In this document: piece by piece, positions 1 through 6,149 of the stretch
Position numbering within the stretch: position 1 is the stretch's first letter
Layout: each line of letters opens with the position of its first letter
Origin: Bacteroidales bacterium UBA4231
Lineage (GTDB): Bacteria; Bacteroidota; Bacteroidia; Bacteroidales; UBA932
Direction of reading: 5' to 3'
DNA length: 17,147 nucleotides
Assembly (NCBI GenBank): GCA_002396335.1
Contig: DGXN01000011.1
Coordinates: 1 to 17,147 of the forward strand
The notes under the pieces: model-generated
Database searches by the model: none
What the model was told of the DNA's origin: nothing
What the model saw: the letters and a program-made list of their open reading frames with translations, nothing else
Position numbers and translations under genes: made by a program

Positions 1-366
1 CGTAATGTGCATCGGGACCAGGAAGACCGCGATGGCACTGAGCGTGATGGAGAACACACCGAATACGGACCAGATGCCGCCGAGCATCTTGCTCACCTCA
101 TTCTGCGGGATGGCGATACTGTTCTTCCCGATCAGCGCTGCGAAAGGATAGCCGATGACCGGCATGACAAACCACAGGAAGTTCCACTGCGGCTTGCCCG
201 TGAAATGCCATAAAAGGTAAATGGCCAGGGATGTCACGGTAAGCAGCGTTCCCCAGAGAATGAAGTACTTGGCGCTGTTTCGAAGGATATCCTTCCTGCT
301 CTTATTGAAGGATTCGCTGATGAGCCGAAGGCTCTCCTGAGCCGTCAATTCTTTGTTTTGTTCCAT
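1..366 (-). CDS. Small multi-pass membrane protein, C-terminus off the window
   Basis: The reading frame starts at ATG (366-364) with MEQNKELTAQESLRLISESF and stays open for 122 codons to the window edge, so the C-terminus is missing. A charged, probably helical N-terminus of about 30 residues is followed by three hydrophobic segments at about 33-52, 61-80 and 98-118. Each is long enough to cross the inner membrane, and the loops are short. I recognise no enzymatic motif. In Bacteroidota, small proteins of this shape often sit next to a transcriptional regulator, but that neighbour would lie outside the window, so no role can be assigned. A good promoter lies upstream at 431-462. The start is supported by the absence of any upstream in-frame alternative and by a leader of about 58 nt from that promoter. 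Confidence 0.8.
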   Translation of the reverse strand, partial: MEQNKELTAQESLRLISESFNKSRKDILRNSAKYFILWGTLLTVTSLAIYLLWHFTGKPQWNFLWFVMPVIGYPFAALIGKNSIAIPQNEVSKMLGGIWSVFGVFSITLSAIAVFLVPMHIT

Positions 367-430
367 TGTATCAACTATTTAACTTGTTTTGCGACCGAGC
401 GAAGCTGCGCAGTCTTCCCGGTCCGCACCG

Positions 431-462
431 CAAATATAAACAAGTTTACATTATAAACCAAA
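431..462 (-). promoter_or_regulatory. Bacteroidota promoter for the membrane protein at 1-366
   Basis: Read on the minus strand, TTTG (462-459) is followed by 20 nt and then TATATTTG (438-431). This is a full match to the -33 TTTG / -7 TAnnTTTG consensus of the main Bacteroidota sigma factor. Transcription would begin near 424, giving a leader of about 58 nt that contains a GAA-triloop hairpin (398-406). Confidence 0.75.
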
Positions 463-673
463 TTTTTTGAATTTTATTTTCCACGACATCCCTTGATAAG
501 GTGACTTTTGAGGCCCGAAGGGCCGAAGGCGGCATCAGCCGCCGTGCCGGGAGGGAGGAGCGATGCGACGACCGGGAGGCACCCGATGAAGCGAAGCGGA
601 ATCGGCATGTCCCCTGTGGGACCGACGCGAAGCGGCGAGGGGGAAAAGGGATGATAATCCCGGAGCCTACGCG

Positions 674-699
674 AAAAGCGCCTGCGAAGCAGACGCTTT
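674..699 (-). terminator. Possible terminator of tRNA-Ser
   Basis: Just downstream of the tRNA 3' end (5 nt on the minus strand) lies an 11-position stem with one mismatch (699-689 against 685-675) around a 3-nt loop (688-686). Read on minus it ends in TTTT. The short T run makes it a weak intrinsic terminator, and it is also the last member of the hairpin array. Confidence 0.45.
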
Positions 700-703
700 G
701 AAG

Positions 704-788
704 CGGAGGCGGAGGGATTCGAACCCCCGGAACGTTGCCGTTCAACAGTTTTCAAGACTGCCGCCATCGACCACTCGGCCACACCTCC
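704..788 (-). tRNA. tRNA-Ser (anticodon UGA)
   Basis: The minus strand folds as a class II tRNA of 85 nt. The acceptor stem GGAGGTG (788-782) pairs with CGCCTCC (711-705, one G-U), with discriminator G at 704. The anticodon loop CTTGAAA gives anticodon TGA. There is a long variable arm, as expected for Ser, and a T-arm with loop TTCGAAT. CCA is not encoded. A TAnnTTTG promoter element sits 12 nt upstream. Confidence 0.96.
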
Positions 789-799
789 GGACGGGATTG

Positions 800-807
800 C
801 AAAGTTA
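800..807 (-). promoter_or_regulatory. -7 element of the tRNA-Ser promoter
   Basis: Read on minus, TAACTTTG (807-800) matches TAnnTTTG and ends 12 nt before the mature tRNA 5' end at 788. The -33 region (about 828-831) has only a weak match. It would lie across the stop codon region of the preceding gene. Confidence 0.6.
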
Positions 808-823
808 GTTATTTTTTCTGAAT

Positions 824-1474
824 TTAGAACAGGTACGAGATGCCCGCGGTGATGGAGAACAGGGAGCGACGGCGGGTGTCTGCAAGGTCGTAGTTTCCGG
901 TGAGGACGTGGTGGTAGGCCGGGGTGATGTTGATTCCGACGCGCCGGATGGGGATGGACAGGACGAAGCCCAGGTCGGCGGTGAGTGAGAATCGGCCGGT
1001 GTGGTCGATTCCAGGGGTGAAACCGGCAAAATACTCCGACCTGCGGAAGATGGCGGTCAGGAAGTTTGCCAAGATGCTGGTGCCGATCGCATCCGCCCTT
1101 CCGGACGCGCCGTACCAGACGGCATCGAAGACGGACATTTCAGCGGCGGATACCAGGCTGCTTCCCAGCGACCGTACACCGGGCCGATAGGCGATGGCAA
1201 GCGGAACGCCGATGTTGAAACCGGACTCCCCGGAGAGCTGGAAGGCCTGGATTCCGGCACGGTAGGCGAGCGGTCCCAGAAAATTCCGGGTATAGTGCGC
1301 TTGGACAAGGGTCGCGTCCCAGCCCTCGTTTTCCATCAGGAGAAGGAGGCCGGCGTCGATCCGGATGTCACGGGAAGAGTATTCGGGGTTGAACCGGACC
1401 ACTTGCTGTGCGTGGGCCGAAAGGAAACCGGCAACAAGGAGTGCTGCCAGCAAAAGAGTCTTTTTCATTTTCAT
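824..1474 (-). CDS. Small outer-membrane beta-barrel-like protein
   Basis: This is a 216-residue protein with a clear Sec signal peptide: MKMKK, a hydrophobic core (about 6-19), then SAHAQ with likely cleavage after residue 22. The mature part alternates short amphipathic stretches with Gly, Tyr and Phe and ends in an aromatic strand with terminal Phe (SITAGISYLF). That is the pattern of a BAM-inserted outer-membrane barrel of perhaps eight strands. No family-specific motif is recognised, so it is a hypothetical barrel. Two starts are possible: ATG at 1474, or ATG at 1468, which gives the classical MKKTLLL signal start. A TAnnTTTG element (1487-1480) lies almost on the start codon. The gene is transcribed between two tRNA genes on the same strand, behind a strong terminator, so it is probably monocistronic. 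Confidence 0.8.
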   Translation of the reverse strand: MKMKKTLLLAALLVAGFLSAHAQQVVRFNPEYSSRDIRIDAGLLLLMENEGWDATLVQAHYTRNFLGPLAYRAGIQAFQLSGESGFNIGVPLAIAYRPGVRSLGSSLVSAAEMSVFDAVWYGASGRADAIGTSILANFLTAIFRRSEYFAGFTPGIDHTGRFSLTADLGFVLSIPIRRVGINITPAYHHVLTGNYDLADTRRRSLFSITAGISYLF

Positions 1475-1479
1475 AATGA

Positions 1480-1487
1480 CAAAAGTA
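1480..1487 (-). promoter_or_regulatory. Candidate -7 element for the small barrel gene
   Basis: Read on minus, TACTTTTG (1487-1480) matches TAnnTTTG. Initiation about 5-8 nt downstream would fall on or next to the ATG at 1474, giving a leaderless mRNA or a leader of about 5 nt to the ATG at 1468. No TTTG is seen at the expected -33 position, which is A-rich terminator sequence. Confidence 0.4.
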
Positions 1488-1502
1488 CGCAGAAAAAAGC
1501 AG

Positions 1503-1534
1503 AAAAAAAAAAGACCCGGTAACTTCCGGGTCTT
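1503..1534 (-). terminator. Rho-independent terminator of tRNA-Val
   Basis: On minus, AAGACCCGG (1534-1526), a 6-nt loop (1525-1520) and CCGGGTCTT (1519-1511) form a perfect 9-bp stem followed by eight T (1510-1503). It begins 4 nt after the tRNA 3' end. This is a textbook intrinsic terminator. Confidence 0.92.
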
Positions 1535-1538
1535 GGGG

Positions 1539-1613
1539 TAGGGACGATCGGATTCGAACCGATGACCTCTTCAATGTGACTGAAGCGCTCTAAACCAGCT
1601 GAGCTACGCCCCT
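1539..1613 (-). tRNA. tRNA-Val (anticodon CAC)
   Basis: The minus strand gives a 75-nt cloverleaf. Acceptor AGGGGCG (1613-1607) pairs with CGTCCCT (1546-1540, one G-U), with discriminator A at 1539. The D-stem is GCTC/GAGC. The anticodon stem CTTCA/TGAAG encloses the loop GTCACAT. With T in position 33 the anticodon is CAC (1578-1576), hence Val. The T-arm is ATCGG-TTCGAAT-CCGAT. CCA is not encoded. Loop position 32 is G, which is less common. Reading the anticodon as GTC (Asp) would need A at position 33, so I reject that. Confidence 0.93.
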
Positions 1614-1624
1614 GTTGGGGAATG

Positions 1625-1655
1625 CAAAGGTAGTATCTTTTCGCGAAATAGCAAA
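1625..1655 (-). promoter_or_regulatory. Promoter of tRNA-Val
   Basis: On minus, TTTG (1655-1652), 19 nt, then TACCTTTG (1632-1625) matches the Bacteroidota consensus fully. The -7 element ends 12 nt before the mature tRNA 5' end, the same spacing as at tRNA-Ser. Confidence 0.8.
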
Positions 1656-1662
1656 ATTTATT

Positions 1663-2697
1663 TTAATTTTCTCCATCCAGGCGGAACGGGCCTGCCACCG
1701 CGCCCTGGAGTGCGCCTACGAATCCCAGTCCGCCGTCCAGGTTGCTCCAGGTGAAATTGGCCGGGATGAGTCCCATGTTGGCCAGAAAGTCGAAATTGCT
1801 CTGGTACAGCGCCTTGGCGTAATAGTAGAATTCCTGGGAAAGCCGATAGAGGGTGAAGGTATAGGTGATGTCGACTTTTACGTCGGCGGGAAGGGTTCCC
1901 GGATTGGTGCCTTCCGAACCTACATCGCCACTGGTGATTCCGCCGCCCGCGACTCCGGTGTCCCCGGATGGCATGTTGCCACGGATTCCGTCCAGGATGG
2001 ACGTGTCGAAGGAATTGAGGTAGAACCGGTAGACGGCACCGTCAAAATGTTTTTTCGTCAGCAGGGTCAGGGGCCTGTAAATGGGACTCCCGACCATGTA
2101 GCCGTCATAGTTGACCTGGACAAAGTCGGAGAGGTCGAAAGAACCGCTTTCCGCCGCGGAGAGAATGTATCCGGGGGTGATATAATGGATGCTCCACTCG
2201 TTGGAACCTTCCACATGGGTGGTCTGTTCAATCCGGATCCCGAAAAATGCATCGTCGGAGGGCGCCTGGTCCAGCGTCAGGAAAACCTGTGTCGCTTCGA
2301 TGGTGTCCACCTGGACTTTCTTCCAGGAGCAGTCCAGGATGACTGGGCGGGATGGTACAATGGTGCTGCCGTCGGCCGGTTCCATTCCGTCGGCCTCGAT
2401 ATGGAAGGAGATGCGGTCTCCTTCTTTCAGGCGCCGGTCGCCATGCCAGCGGATGTCGTTGTTTTCCATCAGCAGCGGTTCGCCGTTGACTTCTACGCTG
2501 ATGCTGGGCGTCTTCTGTGTCCCGGCCTTTCCGTTCACAGGCGCTGCGCTGCGTACGAAGACGCCTACACCGTCGGTGTCGGCAATGCACTGTGCGTAGA
2601 AGCGTTCTCCCGACGCGGAGGTTACCTCGAAGGGAATCTCGCAGGAGGGGAGGGCCAGCAGCAGGGCGCACAGGGCAATATGCAGGAGTCTTTTCAT
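1663..2697 (-). CDS. DUF4249-family outer-membrane lipoprotein
   Basis: This 344-residue protein has a lipoprotein signal peptide: MKR, a hydrophobic core, and lipobox LPSC with Cys19 as the lipidated residue. The C-terminal third shows the DUF4249 signature: a segment reading TLYRLSQEFYYYAKALYQSN (about 282-301), then WSNLDGGLGFVGA (about 317-329). DUF4249 lipoproteins are encoded next to TonB-dependent receptors in Bacteroidota and presumably act as their surface partner; the substrate is unknown. The start codon directly follows the stop codon of the receptor gene (TAG then ATG, no spacer), so translation is probably coupled. A Gly/Ser/Thr-rich stretch at about 240-270 (SGDTGVAGGGITSGDVG) looks like a flexible loop. 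The family call is by eye from the C-terminal motif; the product's role is inferred from its neighbour. Confidence 0.85.
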   Translation of the reverse strand: MKRLLHIALCALLLALPSCEIPFEVTSASGERFYAQCIADTDGVGVFVRSAAPVNGKAGTQKTPSISVEVNGEPLLMENNDIRWHGDRRLKEGDRISFHIEADGMEPADGSTIVPSRPVILDCSWKKVQVDTIEATQVFLTLDQAPSDDAFFGIRIEQTTHVEGSNEWSIHYITPGYILSAAESGSFDLSDFVQVNYDGYMVGSPIYRPLTLLTKKHFDGAVYRFYLNSFDTSILDGIRGNMPSGDTGVAGGGITSGDVGSEGTNPGTLPADVKVDITYTFTLYRLSQEFYYYAKALYQSNFDFLANMGLIPANFTWSNLDGGLGFVGALQGAVAGPFRLDGEN

Positions 2698-4842
2698 CTA
2701 GAACTGGTAAGTGAAGCCGATGGTGGGAATAATGGGTACAAGCCCGTAGGCCATGCCGCTGAAAGTGCCGTCCTCATTGGCCTGGAGGAAAGCCAGGGAG
2801 GCATTCAGGTGGTTGTATGCGTTGTAGACGCTGATATTCATTTTGAATTTGCGCCCGCTGCGGAGGGTCTTTGCGTAGTCCAGGCCCACGTCCAGCCGGT
2901 GGTAATCCGGCAGTTGGGCGTTGTAGGGTGATTCGTACAGATATCTGCGCTCCCCGTATACGTCAATGTAGTGCGACGGGAACGTGATGCGGTTGCCGCT
3001 GTGGTAGTTCCAGTTGGCAAACAGTTCCCAGTTTTTGGCAAAGTGCCAGGATGCCACCAGGTTCACTTTGTGTCGGTTGTCGTTGCGGTCCGGGTACCAT
3101 CCCTGAAAGACGGCGTCAAAATACCGCTGTGTCCAGGAGAGCGTATAATAGGCCGACAGGCTCAGCGGACCGTTTTCCCATGTGGCCTCTACTTCCATGC
3201 CGTAGGAACGGCCGGAACCTTCGGTGAAGGATTTCTCCCACTCCGTGATGGGCGGGACGAAAGAGTTGCTGCCGTTGTACACCAGGATGTGGTTCATGGT
3301 CTTGTACCAGCCTTCCAGATTGAACTTGAGGTGGTCGAAGAAAGTGGTGTAGATTCCGCCGGCGATCTGGTCGCTCACCATGGGGCGGGCGCTGGCAGTG
3401 GACGGCATCCAGGAATTGGACGGCAGGTCCATGTACATGGCCGCCACCAGATGCGCGAACTGGCTCATCCGCGTATAGGACAGTTTGGCCGATATGTTGT
3501 GGTTGATGAGCCATTTCATGGCCAGGCGCGGTTCCAGCGACGGCCAGGTTTTCCCGGGCGTGGCGAAAAGGGCCAGCCGGAGGCCGGCATTGAGCGTCAG
3601 GTTGTAGCGGAGGAAGATCTCGTCTTCCGCATAAAGGGCAGGCTTGAACGAACGGTAACCCTGGGATTCGTTGTCTTCGTTCTCCTGGATGGTGGCGCCG
3701 CTTTGGACGGTAGAGGACGAGAAAGACCGGCCGGAATGGTACCAGTGATACTGGGCCGACAAGCCGTAACGCACATGGTTGTAATTGTCCGGATACCAGT
3801 CCCAGTTGGAAGTAAGGCCGATTTCCCGCACGTAGGAGATGTCTTTGTCATCCATGGAAGTGATGGTCTCACCGTCTTTACTGAGATCCCAGATTCCGAA
3901 ATTGTAACCGGTGTCCGACGCACTTTGCGAGTAGTAGACGGTCGATTTCTCCTTGAGTTTTTTTGAGAAGGTGTATTGGTGGGAAACGGCGCCGGTAAGG
4001 CTGCCCCATTTCACACCGATTCTCATATTGGAGTCTCCGGAGTAGCGGGTGCCGTCGTTGGCCGTTTCTGTGTCCCGCTGCTGAAGGGAAGCGCTCAGGT
4101 CGTCGGCCCCGTTGTAGAAGGTGACATTGAGCACGCTCTTTGGGGAGAAGCGGTGGGTGAGCCGGGCATTGAGGTCCCACATGGCGTAGCCGCCGCCGAC
4201 GGTCTCGTCGGCCCCGTTATGCGCATTGGCGTACATGATGGCGGGGATGGTGACGATGTCCAGCCAGGTGCGGCGGAGCCCTGCGTTGAAGGATGTCTTT
4301 CCCTTTACGATGGGGCCTTCCACCTGGATGCGGCCGTCAATCAGGCCCAGGGAAATGCTTCCGTGCCAGGCTTCCATGTCGCCTTCCCGGGTTTCCACGT
4401 CTACTACGGACGACATCCTGCCGCCGTAGCGGGCAGGAAATCCGCTTTTGTAGAAGTCCAGATTGTCAATGACGTCGGTGTTGAAACTGGAGAAGAAGCC
4501 GCCGAAGTGGGAGACATTGTACAGGGGGACGCCGTCCAAAAGGAACAGGTTGTCATTTCCGTCGCCGCCGTGGACGTACAGGCCGCTGGTAAGTTCGTTT
4601 CCGGCGGCGACGCCCGGCAGCATCTGCAGTTTCTTGATCACGTCCGGGGTTCCGAACACCGCGACGCCTGAGGTGAGCTGCTTGCTCTCGATATGCATGA
4701 GCCCGGTCTGGGTGGTGTTGCGGGTCTTTTCCCGAAGGACGCTGATCCGGGATGCTTCCAGCGTGTCTTTGCGCTCCTGGGCCGCCAGGGGCAGCATGGC
4801 TCCCAGCAGGGTCAGCGTCAGTATGAGGAGTGCCTTTCTCAT
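2698..4842 (-). CDS. TonB-dependent outer-membrane receptor, short form
   Basis: This is a 714-residue TonB-dependent receptor using the ATG at 4842-4840, which gives MRKALLILTLTLL and a signal peptide cut after about residue 22 (LAAQ). The plug domain is at about 45-150, with GTPDVIKKLQMLPGV, then SGLYVHGGDGNDNLFLLDGV and the conserved PARYGGRMSSVVDVETREG. The rest (about 160-714) is a 22-strand-type barrel with many aromatic, Gly-rich strands. It ends IGFTYQF, with the terminal Phe expected for BAM insertion. It imports or binds an unknown ligand together with the DUF4249 lipoprotein encoded immediately downstream. It lacks the N-terminal carboxypeptidase-like regulatory domain that receptors paired with DUF4249 usually carry; the plug follows the signal peptide directly. 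An in-frame TTG at 4854 was rejected because it overlaps the probable promoter and would precede the signal peptide. Confidence 0.93.
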   Translation of the reverse strand: MRKALLILTLTLLGAMLPLAAQERKDTLEASRISVLREKTRNTTQTGLMHIESKQLTSGVAVFGTPDVIKKLQMLPGVAAGNELTSGLYVHGGDGNDNLFLLDGVPLYNVSHFGGFFSSFNTDVIDNLDFYKSGFPARYGGRMSSVVDVETREGDMEAWHGSISLGLIDGRIQVEGPIVKGKTSFNAGLRRTWLDIVTIPAIMYANAHNGADETVGGGYAMWDLNARLTHRFSPKSVLNVTFYNGADDLSASLQQRDTETANDGTRYSGDSNMRIGVKWGSLTGAVSHQYTFSKKLKEKSTVYYSQSASDTGYNFGIWDLSKDGETITSMDDKDISYVREIGLTSNWDWYPDNYNHVRYGLSAQYHWYHSGRSFSSSTVQSGATIQENEDNESQGYRSFKPALYAEDEIFLRYNLTLNAGLRLALFATPGKTWPSLEPRLAMKWLINHNISAKLSYTRMSQFAHLVAAMYMDLPSNSWMPSTASARPMVSDQIAGGIYTTFFDHLKFNLEGWYKTMNHILVYNGSNSFVPPITEWEKSFTEGSGRSYGMEVEATWENGPLSLSAYYTLSWTQRYFDAVFQGWYPDRNDNRHKVNLVASWHFAKNWELFANWNYHSGNRITFPSHYIDVYGERRYLYESPYNAQLPDYHRLDVGLDYAKTLRSGRKFKMNISVYNAYNHLNASLAFLQANEDGTFSGMAYGLVPIIPTIGFTYQF

Positions 4843-4851
4843 CCAAGGCTG

Positions 4852-4883
4852 CAAAGATACGCCAAAAATTATTCTCCGGCAAT
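4852..4883 (-). promoter_or_regulatory. Promoter of the TonB receptor / DUF4249 operon
   Basis: On minus, ATTG (4883-4880, three of four bases of TTTG), 20 nt, then TATCTTTG (4859-4852). It lies at the end of the upstream permease gene, so the receptor pair can be transcribed separately from the efflux operon. Initiation would be about 2-5 nt before the ATG at 4842, an almost leaderless message. Confidence 0.65.
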
Positions 4884-6149
4884 GATTTGGCGGGTCTCGG
4901 CCGCATCCATGCCCCTGCGCTCATTGATTCTTTCTTTCAGGGCATCCAGCCGGTCCTTGTTTTCGATCATCCGCTGTTCGATGAACATGGCGACGGTGGA
5001 GAGGAAGTAGTATATGACGGTTTGCAGGGTCATGGCCCGGATCTGGGGCGCTATCGTGGAAAGGGTTCCGCCGGCCGTGTTCAGGTTGATGAACGCCTGG
5101 CAGCCGAAGGTGGAAGGGAACAGGTAGCTGACCCACTGCCAGAAAGGCGGAATGGCCGACGTGGGCCATGAGAAGCCCGTCAGGAACATGCAGATGGGCG
5201 ACACCGACAGGAACAGCACGAACACCGTTTCCCGCCGCCAGATCAGGCTGGACCAGGTGAAGGTGAACAGGATGCAGTCTACCAGGTAGATGACCAGAAG
5301 GACCAGGATATCGGTCCAGAAAGCGCGCTGGGGCAGCCGGAAAATCCAGGGTATCAGCAGCAGGATCAAGGTGCCCAGCACCATGTAGATGGCAAAATAG
5401 GCTGCTCCGCGTCCCAGTAGCACGCGTCCCACACCCAGTCCTTGCAGATGCCGGGGCATGGAAACAAAACTGCGGTTCTGCTCCCGCAGGGTGCCCACCA
5501 GCAGGGATTGCCCGTAGAAAAGGGTCTGCTGGATGACCAGCATGAGGGCGGCCGACAGGAAGAAAATGGTATAGGAGAAGGGCCGATTGTAAGGAATCTC
5601 CTCGTCGGAAAGGACGGGCTGCACCAGCTGGTAAGTGCTCTGCGCATCCAGTCCGGCGGAGGCGTATCGTTCTGTCTGGATGGTATGCATCTCGTCCAGC
5701 ATCGTGAGGCTGGTGCCCATGGTGAGGCACTTGTAGTAGAGGAAGCTGGACATGTCGGCATAGGTGGAGATGGTGGCCTGTTCGCCGCGGACCAGCCGCT
5801 CGTCGAAGTCCCTGGGAATGAGGACGATGCCGTGTACGGTGCGCCGCTCCATCAGCTGCCGGGCTTCTTCCAGGGATGCGCAGTACGTGAGGATCTCGCA
5901 CTCGCGGGTGGCGTCCACTTTCTGGAGATAGCGGCGGCTGTAAGACCCGCCGGAAAGGTCGACGACGGCAATGGGCATGTCGTCCACCGTCCCGTGCATG
6001 TAGATGAGGTTGTAAAGCACCGGGTACAGCAGTCCGCCCACGAAAAAGATGACCAGGACCCCGGCGTCGGAGAAGATGAGCCGGATTTCATGGACAAAGA
6101 TGTCGTACCAGTTGCGAAGCCAGAGGCCGATATAGTTAGTTTCTTTCAT
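4869..6149 (-). CDS. ABC-2 type transporter permease (second of pair)
   Basis: A 426-residue inner-membrane protein of the ABC-2 permease type (ABC2_membrane_3 / YhhJ-YbhR-like). There is one N-terminal membrane segment at about 27-50 (VLVIFFVGGLLYPVLYNLIY), then a large extracytoplasmic domain of about 130 residues containing MPIAVVDLSGGSYSRRYLQ and GIVLIPRDF. Five further hydrophobic segments follow at about 192-390. It ends in a charged cytoplasmic tail. It overlaps the upstream permease gene by 14 nt, indicating co-transcription and coupling. With the partner permease, the HlyD adaptor and the TolC channel it should form a tripartite exporter spanning both membranes. No Walker A or ABC signature is present in it or elsewhere in the operon, so the ATPase must come from another locus. 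The substrate is unknown. Confidence 0.88.
   Translation of the reverse strand: MKETNYIGLWLRNWYDIFVHEIRLIFSDAGVLVIFFVGGLLYPVLYNLIYMHGTVDDMPIAVVDLSGGSYSRRYLQKVDATRECEILTYCASLEEARQLMERRTVHGIVLIPRDFDERLVRGEQATISTYADMSSFLYYKCLTMGTSLTMLDEMHTIQTERYASAGLDAQSTYQLVQPVLSDEEIPYNRPFSYTIFFLSAALMLVIQQTLFYGQSLLVGTLREQNRSFVSMPRHLQGLGVGRVLLGRGAAYFAIYMVLGTLILLLIPWIFRLPQRAFWTDILVLLVIYLVDCILFTFTWSSLIWRRETVFVLFLSVSPICMFLTGFSWPTSAIPPFWQWVSYLFPSTFGCQAFINLNTAGGTLSTIAPQIRAMTLQTVIYYFLSTVAMFIEQRMIENKDRLDALKERINERRGMDAAETRQIIAGE

Larger units (their letters stand above)
367..703. other. Gene-free stretch with a tandem array of short hairpins
   Basis: No convincing gene lies here; the short ORFs on either strand have no recognisable content. 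The left part (about 431-480) is AT-rich promoter DNA. From 511 to 699 the sequence becomes GC-rich and is filled with short inverted repeats. Perfect stems are GGCCC-GAA-GGGCC (512-524), GGCGGC-ATCA-GCCGCC (528-543), GTCCC-CTGT-GGGAC (609-622), GGGAT-GATA-ATCCC (648-661) and CTGC-GAA-GCAG (682-692). Weaker or longer-looped ones are GTGCC/GGCAC (544-548 with 578-582), CCGAT/ATCGG (583-587 with 601-605) and CGC-GAA-GCG (626-634). GCGAAGC occurs at 591-597, 627-633 and 684-690, with a further copy at 399-405 outside the dense block. CCGAAGG occurs at 515-521 and 523-529. CCGGGAGG is directly repeated at 547-554 and 572-579. Which strand, if any, is transcribed is unknown. Confidence 0.7.

Noticed and set aside
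511..699. Hairpin array as a CRISPR
   Set aside because: Repeated units are only 7-8 bp, unevenly spaced, with no conserved repeat of 20-40 bp, no regular spacers and no cas genes.
474..782. Short minus-strand frames covering tRNA-Ser and the hairpin array
   Set aside because: They run through a complete tRNA and its terminator and show no protein-like composition.
1615..2931. Open frame of about 438 codons on plus
   Set aside because: Antisense across the DUF4249 gene and the receptor end, spanning two real genes and a tRNA promoter.
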